This document shows positions 25,307 through 34,809 of a stretch of DNA of 64,000 nucleotides, piece by piece. Within the stretch, counting starts at the first letter, position 1; each line of letters begins with the position of its first letter. A program made the translations under genes and the position numbers. This stretch comes from Sorghum bicolor (lineage: Eukaryota > Streptophyta > Magnoliopsida > Poales > Poaceae), in the NCBI RefSeq assembly GCF_000003195.3, contig NW_018396398.1:457983-521982 (forward strand), given 5' to 3'. A model generated the notes under the pieces. It did no database searches. It was not told where the DNA came from and worked only from the letters and a program-made list of their open reading frames with translations.

Positions 25307-25368
25307 AGCTCACATCGGCAACACACCTTTGTTCTTCTGCATTTCAGCTTTCTTAATGTCTTAGTCTA

Positions 25369-25454
25369 GCCGATAGGACTGTTATCGACATCTTTTGAAA
25401 CATTAAGTCCATCCCCAAATACACTTTAATCTAGCCGATAGGAGTGTTATCGGC
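25369..25454. other. Twin GCCGATA/TATCGGC hairpins between converging genes
   Basis: Two related 21-bp palindromes sit in the 158-bp gap between the antisense gene stop (25306) and the integrase stop (25465). In 25434-25454 a 7-bp stem GCCGATA/TATCGGC encloses GGAGTGT. In 25369-25389 the same stem has one mismatch (TATCGAC) around GGACTGT. Each is preceded by CTAGCC. They may act in 3'-end formation for both transcripts or as protein sites (inference). Confidence 0.6.
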
Positions 25455-25464
25455 ATTTAAACTT

Positions 25465-27084
25465 TTATGCATCGACCCATATGCTAGGGTAGTACTTTTT
25501 TAGATATTTGCCATTTAATGCTCTGGGAAATTCAACTCCTTCGAGAGTTTCTAGAATATAGGCATTACCAGGAGCCGATCGACTTATTCGATAAGGATCT
25601 TCCCAATTAGGAGACCACTTTCCAAACTTCGATCTTTTAGTCCCGACTGGCAAAATTAATTTCCATACCAAATCCCCATCGGCAAACTCCTTAGCCTTCA
25701 CTTTCTTATCATACCATCTAGCAACTCTCTTCTTATTTTCTTCTATACTCATTAAAGCTTTTAACCGATGCCCTGCTAGATCATCCAACTCATCGGTCAT
25801 CAAGGTGGCATAATCATCAGCAGTTAACTGATCTTGAAAAGATAATCGCCTAGATTCGGCCTTAATCTCCCAAGGCAACACTGCATCATGTCCATACACC
25901 AATTGATAGGGTGACACCTTGGTTGATCCATGACAAGCCATCCGATAAGACCACAGTGCTTCATTCAACAATGTATGCCACCGCTTAGGATTTTCTTCAA
26001 TCTTTCGTTTAATAAGCTTGATAATTCCTTTGTTAGATGCCTCGGCCTGCCCATTGGCTTGAGCATAATAAGGAGAAGAATTCAACACTTTAATCCCCAT
26101 ACCGATTGCGAATTCATCAAACTCCCCCGATGTGAACATAGTGCCTTGATCGGTAGTAATTGTCTGAGGAATCCCAAATCGGTAAATAATGTGCTCCTTC
26201 ACAAAATCAATCATATTGGCCGAGGTGACCTTCTTCAAAGGAATAGCTTCAACCCATTTAGTGAAATAATCAGTGGCAACCAAAATAAACTTATGTCCCT
26301 TACTAGATGGTGGATAAATCTGGCTGATCAGATCGATAGCCCATCCTCGGAACGGCCAAGGCTTTATGATAGGATGCATAGCCGATGCGGGTGCTCTTTG
26401 AATGTTACCAAACTTTTGACAACCTTGACACCCCTTGAAATATTTAAAGCAATCCTCAAGTATGGTCGGCCAAAAATATCCATTCCTTCGAATCATCCAC
26501 TTCATCTTAAAAGCTGACTGATGTGCTCCACACACTCCTTCATGGATTTCTCCCATCAAACTTCTAGCTTCATCATCACCCAAGCATCGGAGAAGAATTC
26601 CATCAATAGTTCGATAATACAATTCATCTTCGAGGAGCACATATTTGGTTGCTTGAAATCGAACTCGTCTTTCAACTTTCTTAGATGGATCTTCTAGATA
26701 ATCAATAATTTCCTTCCTCCAATCATCGGCACCGATTGCCGATATTGCATTAATCATAGGCTGATATCCCGAGGCATGCTGAGCTAACCGATTGGCCTCT
26801 TCATTATATAATCGAGGAATATGCTCTAATTGGAAATCTTTGAATTCCTTCAACAGTCGCACGCTTTTCTCGAAATAAGTTATGAGAACTTCACTTCGGC
26901 ATTCATAACTCCCGGTCAATTGATTTATAACCAACATAGAATCTCCGAATACTTCAACAGCATCAGCACGAACTTCTCTTAACAACTCCAATCCCTTGAT
27001 CAGAGCCTGATACTCAGCCTGATTATTTGTTGATGTAGCAACAATCGGTAAGGAAAATTCATACTTCCTCCCCTTAGGGGAAAC
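25465..27084 (-). pseudogene. Pol C-terminal part: RNase H end and integrase, copy 1
   Basis: Continues the RT frame after an in-frame TGA (27087-27085). The first codons hold RNase H residues (NNQAEYQ with its Glu, then FGDSML with its Asp). Integrase follows. Counting from the TTG at 26991, the zinc-binding HHCC residues are H150, H157, C188 and C191, and the DD35E triad is D220 (WAID), D281 (TTDQG) and E317 (GQAEASN), all present. The C-terminal GDLVWK segment near residue 440 is the GPY/F-like region; no chromodomain was seen. Integrase inserts the cDNA into the host genome. It ends 158 bp from the stop of the convergent PMD gene. Apart from the upstream TGA this part is open over its full length. 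Confidence 0.9.
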
Positions 27085-28698
27085 TCATATAATGCCGATT
27101 CCTGCCCCCCGGTCACATATAGATCCATCAAAGAAAAGCGTCCAGGGTACAATTTCCAAGGCTTCTACTACACCACAATGCTGAGTCACAAAATCGGCCA
27201 TAACCTGCCCTTTGACTGCCTTAGCCGATTCGTAACGCAGATCGAACTCCGACAGCGCTAAAATCCATTTTCCGATCCTGCCACTCATAATCGGCATGGA
27301 TAGCATGTACCGGACCACGTCATCTTTGCAAACAACAGTGCATTCGGCCGATAGCAGGTAATGCCTCAATTTGATACATGAAAAATATAAGCATAAGCAT
27401 AATTTCTCAATGGCCGAATACCTGGTTTCAGCATCAATCAACCTCCTACTCAAGTAATAAATTACCCTCTCTTTCCCTTCAAATTCTTGAACTAAAGCTG
27501 AACCGATAACCGTTCCATCGGTAGACAAATACAATCTGAAGGGCTTTCCCTGTTGAGGTGGAACTAGAACTGGAGGATTCACTAGATACTTCTTCATTTC
27601 ATCCAGAGCCAACTGCTGTTCTTCTCCCCAAATAAATTCTTGATCGGCTTTCAATTTAAGAAGAGGACTGAAAGCACGAATCTTACCAGACAGATTAGAT
27701 ATAAATCTCCTGATAAAATTTACCTTGCCGATCAAGGACTGGAGCTCAGTCTTGTTGGTAGGGGCCACTATCTTATTGATGGCATCAATAGATCTTCGAC
27801 TAATTTCAATCCCCATTTGATGTACCATGAAACCAAGAAATTGCCCTGCCGATACACCAAATGCACACTTATTGGGATTCATCTTCAATCCATGCTTCCT
27901 TGTGCACTCTAACACTTTTTGTAAGTCGGCAAGATGTTTTGAGAAATCCCCAGATTTAACCACCACATCATCAATATAGATCTCTACCAGCTTGCCGATG
28001 AATTCATGAAATATAAAATTCATGGCCCTTTGATAAGTAGCACCAGCATTCTTCAACCCAAAGGTCATGACTATCCATTCAAATAACCCAACATGACCAG
28101 GACACCTGAATGCAGTTTTTGGAATATCTTCCTCTGCCATGAATATTTGATTGTATCCCGCATTACCATCCATAAAGCTAATGATCCGATGACCAGCCGC
28201 AGCGTCAACCAGCAGATCGGCAACAGGCATTGGGTATCCATCCATCGGCGTAGCTTTATTGAGATTCCTGAAATCAATGCACACCCGAAGCTTCCCGTTT
28301 TTCTTGTAAACCGGAACGACATTGGAAATCCATTCGGCATACCGACACTGCCGAATAAACTTAGCTTCGATAAGTTTGGTTATTTCGGCCTTGATATCAG
28401 GAAGAATATTAGGATTACATCGGCGGGCTGGCTGCTGATGTGGCCGAAATCCAGACTTGATGGGCAACCGATGTTCAACAATTGATCGGTCTAAACCAGG
28501 CATCTCGGTATAATCCCAAGCAAAGCAATCTTTATATTCCTTTAACAAATTGGCTAATTGTTGCTTACACTCAGGATTTAGTTTAGCACTAATAAAAGTA
28601 GGTCTAGGCTTATCACCACTACCTATATCTACTTCTACCAAATCATCGGCCGATGTGAATCCCTGGCCTAATTTTCCATCATCGGCGAACCTATCCAT
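27085..28698 (-). pseudogene. Pol N-terminal part: reverse transcriptase and RNase H start, copy 1
   Basis: The frame opens at ATG 28698-28696, overlapping the gag-protease stop as TAATG. RT motifs: VYKKNGKLRVCIDFRNLN near residue 125, FMDGNAGYNQI, MTFGLKNAGATYQR, and the catalytic YIDD near residue 240, followed by the connection and tether (LRHYLLSAE). RNase H begins with LFFDGS near residue 522. The frame is cut by TGA at 27087-27085, just after GAGIGII, in the middle of RNase H; the same frame continues below it into integrase. Both copies carry this stop, so it predates the duplication. Whether entry into this frame is by reinitiation, by -1 frameshifting, or reflects an old one-base loss in the T run is open. 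Confidence 0.9.
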
Positions 28699-30026
28699 TA
28701 AAAACCTTCGTCAGAACCAACTGCTTGGATCGGTGGAATCTCGTAATCGGCAACCTTGAGAAAATCTTTCTCCCAGACTTCTCCTGAAATGCATCTAGTC
28801 CTCTCATAGGTATCCGCTTCTGCCGACGCAATGACGTAAGAAGAATCTCCCAGGACAATCTCAATCTTGTCACCTACCCACTGAACCAAGCATTGGTGCA
28901 TTGTAGATGGGATGCAACAATTGGCATGAATCCAATCTCTTCCCAACAATAAGTTGTAAGCACCCTTTCCACTAATCACGAAGAAAGTTGTCGGCAAGGT
29001 TTTGCTGCCGATGGTCAACTCCACACATATTGCCCCCTTGACTGGAGACACGTTTCCTTCAAAGTCTTTGAGCATCATATCGGTCTTGGTCAAATCCTGA
29101 TCCCCTTTCCCAAGCTTCCGATATACTGCATAGGGCATAATATTAATAGCAGCGCCACCATCAACTAGGATCTTGGTCATCGGCTGCCCATCAACCCTTC
29201 CTTTGACGAATAGAGCTTTGAGATGCTGCCTTTCATCATCGGCAGGTTTCTCAAAGATAGCTGTCATGGGATCCAGAGCCAGCTGAGCTATCTGATCGGA
29301 AAATTCCAACTCATCATCACTGGATGGTGCAAGAAACTCCATCGGCAACATAAAGACCATGTTAACTCCTGCCGATGGACCTTCCCTCTTAGTGTCTGAT
29401 GGCTGCTGGCTTCCAGAGTCCTCGCCTTTGCTTAACTCCTCTTGACTTTCTCGTCGCAATCTCCTCTTCTGTGTCTTGGTTAACCCTTCAGGACACCATG
29501 GAGGAAGTAGCTTTTGCCTTGCTGCTGGGCGTCGATTCTCTCTTGACTCCATCCGATGCGTGTTGGCATCCCTGCAAAATATGAACTCATCGGGAATCCG
29601 CGCATTAGCCATCTCTTCGAGCTCTTCCTGGTTCCTGGGAAAATATTGGACACGATCACCAAGCCTATCGTGCACACTGAGCCTGCCCCCTAGCCGATCA
29701 TGAACTGATGCTCTTCCTCTGATCGGCCCATTAAATCGCCGATTGTCGTCATGATAACGCCGATCAGTCCTGTCGTACCGATCATAACCATTGCACTCAG
29801 GGCAGTCTCTGATAGTGGGAAGCTTAATATTTTCCTCCCAACAATGGATGAAGAACGGACAGTTCCAATGATCTCTATGCCGATTCCACTCCTGTCGGCG
29901 TCTTTCTTCCTCCCGTCGATAATCTTCTTGCTGGCGCCGATATCGATCTTCCCGTTGTTGCCAGTTCTCTCGAGGCCTTCTATGAGTTATAACGATGCCA
30001 GACCGAGGAGGCCTACCTGAATTGGT
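28698..30026 (-). pseudogene. Gag C-terminus and aspartic protease, copy 1
   Basis: Same frame as gag, continuing after the TGA at 30029-30027. It begins with a very Arg/Glu/Gln-rich linker, then a cysteine cluster of zinc-finger type (CPFFIHC...DCPEC near 29800-29870). A charged region follows (VHDRLGDRVQYFPR near 29650). The retropepsin-like protease has its active site as LVDGGAAINIM near 29165; DGG instead of DTG/DSG is common in Tat/Athila-type elements. The protease would cleave the polyprotein. The frame ends at TAA 28700-28698, which overlaps the ATG of the RT frame. Confidence 0.85.
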
Positions 30027-32345
30027 TCATTCCTGGACCAAACCTTTACCTTTTGCATCGGCAGTAGTAATCTGATGCTTAGGATCTACCGATGCACTTT
30101 TCTCTGCTGCTTCCGATGTTAAAACCTTGGCCTTCCCCTTTGCATCCAACATGTTTGTCGGGAAAGGATGTTGGTCTATCTTCATCGGCTTCTGAGTCTT
30201 GGAACTGTCAAATTTAATTCTCCCAGACTCTATGGCCGATTGCAACTGCTGTCTGAAAACTTTGCATTCATTGGTGTCATGAGAAGTTGCATTATGCCAC
30301 TTGCAATATTTCATCCTCTTCAACTCCTCTGCCGATGGGATCACGTGATTAGGAGACAGTTTGATCTGACCTTCCTGGAGTAGAAAATCAAATATCTTAT
30401 CGGCCTTAGCAGTGTCGAAAGCAAACTTTTCTGGTTCCTTTTGCCCAAAAGGGCAAGACATTGGCTTCTTGTTCTTTACCCACTCTGCCATGCCGATGAC
30501 TGGTTCCTCGTCAGAATCTGAGCTTGTTGCCTCATCAACAAATGATACCTTCTTGTTCCATGCTCTTTTGGGCTCGAAAGGCTTGAGGTCTTGATCAGAA
30601 ATCCTCTGCACCAAATGACTTAAGCTTTCAAACTCCTGAGAGGCATACTTATCCCTGATATGTGGCAATAAACCCTGGAAAGCCAAATCGGCTAGCTGCC
30701 GATCATCCAGAACCAGACTGTAACATTTATTTTTGACGTCCCGTATCCTCTGCACAAAGCCTTCAACCGATTCATCATTGCGTTGTCTCAATTTGACCAA
30801 ATCGGTAATCTTCTTCTCATGAACTCCAGAAAAGATGTACTTGTGGAATTGTTTCCCCAGATCGGCCCAAGTAATCACTGAATTAGGAGGTAATGATATG
30901 AACCAGGTAAAGGCCGATCCAGACAATGACGATGAAAATAGACGAACCCTTAATTCGTCCCTGTTACCAGCTTCCCCGCATTGAATGATGAACCTGTTGA
31001 CATGCTCCATAGTTGACGTGTCGTCTTGCCCGGAAAATTTGGTAAAGTCTGGTACCTTGTACCGATGTGGAAGCGGGATCAAATCATATGCTGGAGGATA
31101 CAGTGTCCGATAAGAGTAAGTGTTGACTTTGGGTTTTATCCCAAATTGTTCCCTCATTACTTCAGCGATCTTATCGGCCCAATATGCATCGGCATCCTGC
31201 CGATGTGGCGGCTGCGGATCTGGCGCCTGGTGGCGAACTTCCATGTGTCTGTTTGGGGCATGATCTGCACGGAACATTGGGTTGATCGTCTGACCTCCAA
31301 TCTGCGGACCACCAAACTGCTGTCCACCGATTTGCTGCCCCCCGAGTTGCTGTCCGATATTCATTGGCTGATTAGGGATCCCCTGACTCTGGAATCCGGG
31401 ATAGATCTGTCCTTGCTGGAACCCTGTAGCCTGGTAACTCTGTTGGGGCGATTGTGGAAAGACTTGCTGTCCAAGCCATCCATTATTAGCGTTCATCGGC
31501 ATAGGCGCTGCCGATGATTGGTAATTGGGTACCATCATTGAATTGACATACCCCGACTGGGCCATAGACCTCTGTTGCATCAGCATTGAATCTGCCGATA
31601 CATTAGGCATCTGGAACATTGAATCTTGAGGATTCCCAGTGTGAGGCTTTGCAGTAGTAGTTGTGGTATACTGAGGACTCTGGTTCCACGACGCATTGCG
31701 AGGCGCCGATGCCATAGTAGCCTTGCCCCTCGTGTCAGTTATCTGTGATGTACCCGGTGTTAATTCTGGAGGCATACCGTAACCCCACCAGTTGGGAGGA
31801 AGAGTCAACCCTGACATTGCCGATGCCAACATATCTATTGTCAGTTTATTCTGCCCACTTGAAGTCTGTGGGTTGGTTGTCATCGGCACAGACAGTGCAC
31901 CAGTAGCTCCCGATGTGCTTGGAGGGACGGCAGATTGTGCACTAGCGGCCGTCAAAGCAGCCGATGGAGCCGTAACCTCTGGTGCTATTGGTTGATGATG
32001 AGTAGGGCCCACATAATCTGGAGGGATTTGTCCTTCCTTGAAAGTTCTTGCTACGGCATTGAAAACCGTATTAGACAGTACGCCAGCTTGGTTGATCAAA
32101 GCACGGTTGATAGCACTGTCAACCATATCTTGAAGCTTGCCCGAATTGGCTTCGAAAGTAGCCTGCCGTGGTGCCGGCAGCGCATCCTTCTGGATCACCT
32201 CACCACTCCATTTTATGCTGAAGGCCTTCAGGCATTGCAGCTTGTATTCCTCCATAGCTTGGGCAATAGCTTGCTTCTGCTCATCCTTGAGATTAGCTTC
32301 TGTCACGGGGATGACGTTCTCCTGATCAAAGTCAGAGATCGACAT
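30027..32345 (-). pseudogene. Gag, copy 1 (stopped before protease)
   Basis: Start chosen at the ATG 32345-32343 (MSISDFDQ), 23 bp after the PBS; an ATG further upstream lies in the LTR. Gag forms the virus-like particle. Seen in order: a charged N-terminal segment, a Pro/Thr/Ser/Gln-rich low-complexity stretch, GGQQ-type repeats near residues 310-365, the plant retrotransposon gag domain (FTWFISLPPNSV, FVQRIRDVKNKCYS) near residues 440-560, and a CHHC-like zinc segment (CKWHNATSHDTNEC) near 675-690. The frame ends at TGA 30029-30027, where copy 2 has GGA. This stop is therefore unique to copy 1 and arose after the duplication, or was lost from copy 2 by conversion. Confidence 0.9.
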
Positions 32346-32367
32346 GTTGATCTTGATCTTGAACCTT

Positions 32368-32385
32368 GTCCCACCGGGCGTGCCA
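32368..32385 (-). promoter_or_regulatory. Primer binding site of the gypsy element
   Basis: On the minus strand TGGCACGCCCGGTGGGAC begins 8 nt after the LTR end CATCAACA. The initial TGG matches a tRNA CCA end; the tRNA species was not assigned. The same sequence follows the inner LTR (near 20672-20689) and occurs in copy 2 at 49122-49139. Confidence 0.7.
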
Positions 32386-32392
32386 AAAGATG

Positions 32393-33092
32393 TGTTGATG
32401 CAAAAAGATCTGCAAACACAAAGGGCTAATACCCGATTCAAACGTTAAGGCGTGCCAGCCGATTTGACCTTACTATCGGCAAAGGTGGTAACTCGAATAC
32501 TTTAGTCCTGACAACAGCGATGCGCCCGGATGTAACGGCTAAGAGGTACTCACGCGGAACTCGAGAATACGTCGAGCTTAAGTTGACGAATTCCTAAGAA
32601 CTCGTAGTAAAAAAGAAAAGTATGACGAAGTCGTCGAAAAGTAGATGCTGGAATATATGAGTAAAACGTGTGTTCGATTGATTGATAGATGTCTCATTAC
32701 AAGGCCCTAGGGTTCATATTTATACCCTGCTAAAAGAGCTACAACTAAACACGACTAGAACTCGAATTCTAAATTACACGGAATCCGTATACAAAACGAC
32801 TTAAATAAACAAGGAAATAACAAAGCTATCCCCCGTGACAAGCTGAAATCCTTCCATAAACCGATCAGCAGTTTCCGGACTCCCCCTCCGTATCATCGGC
32901 AGACTCTTTTCCATGGTCATCGGCAGACTCCCCCATTATAACCATCGGCATAAACACATCACTGCCTGCAGACCTAGTCATGTCCAACCTTTCCTTCATC
33001 GGCAACCATCTTCATCGGCAATTCATCCTTTAAACAGCACACTGCCACCTTATCCTGCCACCCTGGACGCGTGTCCAAAAACGGTGTCAACA
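32393..33092 (-). repeat. 5' LTR of the gypsy element, copy 1 (700 bp)
   Basis: Bounded by TGTTGACACCG (minus strand, at 33092) and GCATCAACA (at 32393). It contains at least seven GCCGAT/ATCGGC hexamers. The right flank returns directly to satellite (GTATGTTCC). Confidence 0.9.
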
Positions 33093-34809
33093 GTATGTTC
33101 CATGCAAACCGTGCATCTATCTTCCATCAAGATTAGCACTATCTCCAAATAGACCAAACCGAGCTTTCACTTAAGCCCCACCTAGGAGTACCATTGGGGT
33201 GCGTCCAAAATGGTTTCTTGTCCTGTGGTGCATTAGGTGCAAACCGTGCACCTATCTTGCACCGAAACTAACACAGTCTCCAAACGGACCGAAGTGAGAT
33301 TCCTTATGACACATGTCATCTAGGAGTTCCATCTAGTGCATCCAAATAGATTTCTCAGCATATGGTATGTTCCATGAAAATCGTGCACCTATCTTGCACC
33401 AACATTAGCATTATCTCTAAACAGACCGAACAGAGCCTCCACTTGAGCCACTTCACCTAGGAGTACCAACAGGTGCTTCCAAAATGGTTTTTTAGACTTT
33501 GGTGCATTAGGCGCAAACCGTGCACATATCTTGCCCCGAAACTAATACTATCTCTAAGCACACCAAAGCGAGATTCCATATGACACATGTCATCAAGGAG
33601 TTCTATCAGGTGTGCCCAAATTAATTTCTAAGCATATGGTACGTTCCATTCAGACCATGCATCTATCTTGCATCAAGATTAGCACTATCTCCAAACAGAT
33701 CAAACCGAGCTTCCACTTGAGCCTCTTCACCGAAGTACCAACAGGTGCTTCCAAAATGGTTTCTTAGACTATGGTGCATTAGGCGCAAACCATGCACATA
33801 TCTTGCACCGAAACTAACACTGTTTCTAAATAGACCAAAGAGAGATTCCATATGATACACATCATCAAGGAGTTCCATCGGGTGCATCCAAATTGATTTC
33901 CAAGCATATGGTATGTTCCATGCACCTACCTTGCGTCAAGATTAGCACTATCTCCAAACAGACCGAACCGAGCATCCACTTGAGCCCCTTCACCTAGGAG
34001 TACCAACAAGTGCGTCCAAAATGGTTTCTTAGACTATGGTGCATTAGGTGCAAACTGTGCACCTATCTTGCACCGAAACTAACAATGTCTCCAAATGAAC
34101 CGAAGCGAGATTCCATATGACACACGTCATCAAGGAGTTCCATCGGGTGCATTTAAATTGATTTCCAAGCATATGGTATGTTTCATGCAAACCATGCACC
34201 TACCTTGCATAAGGATTAGCACTATCTCCAATCTGACCGAACCAAGCTTCCACTTGAGCCTCTTCACCAAGGAGTACCAAACAGTGCATCTAAAATGGTT
34301 TCTTAGACTATGGTGCATTAGGCGCAAACTGTGCACCAATCTTGCACTAAAACTTACAATGTCTACAAACGAACTGAAGCAAGATTCTATATGACACACG
34401 TCATCAAGGAGTTCTATTGTTTGTGTCCAAATTAATTTGTAAGCATATGGTATGTTCCATGCAGACCGTGCATCTATCTTGCATCAAGATTAGCACTATC
34501 TCCAAACAGATCAAACCGAGCTTCCACTTGAGCCTCTTCACCGAACTACCAACAGGTGCTTCCAAAATGGTTTCTTAAACTATGGTGCATTAGGCGCAAA
34601 CCATGCACATATCTTGCACCGAAACTATCATTGTTTCTAAACAGACCAAAGCGAGATTCCATACGACACAGGTCATCAAGGAGTTCTATCGGGTGCATAC
34701 AAATTGATTTCCAAGCATATGGTATGTTCCATGCAAACCGTGCACCCATCTTGCATCAAGATTAGCACTATCTCCAAACAGACCGAACCGAGCTTCCACT
34801 TGAGCCTCT
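33093..34809. repeat. 137-bp satellite, block 4
   Basis: Dimer satellite between the gypsy 5' LTR and the large-LTR element. Duplicated at 49847-51563 with only a few substitutions, and similar in subtype order to satellite near 60200-62750. No gene. Confidence 0.9.

Larger units (their letters stand above)
19574..33092 (-). mobile_element. Compound Tat-lineage Ty3/gypsy element, copy 1
   Basis: Minus-strand element inserted in satellite. Order on its own strand: 5' LTR (33092-32393), PBS, gag-protease, RT-RNase H-integrase, an antisense PMD gene, PPT (21391-21376), LTR (21375-20697), then a second PBS-gag 5' piece and the last 206 bp of a third LTR (19779-19574). Outer ends are TGTTGACACCG and GCATCAACA. 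Flanks are ATATG (19569-19573) and GTATG (33093-33097), a target duplication with one CpG-type transition. The pol order RT-RH-IN, the DGG protease and the antisense ORF after integrase fit the Tat lineage (Grande/Retand type, established knowledge). The core LTR-to-LTR element is 12.4 kb. Confidence 0.9.

Noticed and set aside
25930..26517. Plus-strand open frame of 195 codons opposite integrase
   Set aside because: It is a shadow of the integrase frame, which carries all catalytic residues on the minus strand.
31026..31517. Plus-strand open frame of 163 codons opposite gag
   Set aside because: It is antisense to the Gln/Gly-rich gag region and has no features of its own; the same shadow appears at 47780-48271.
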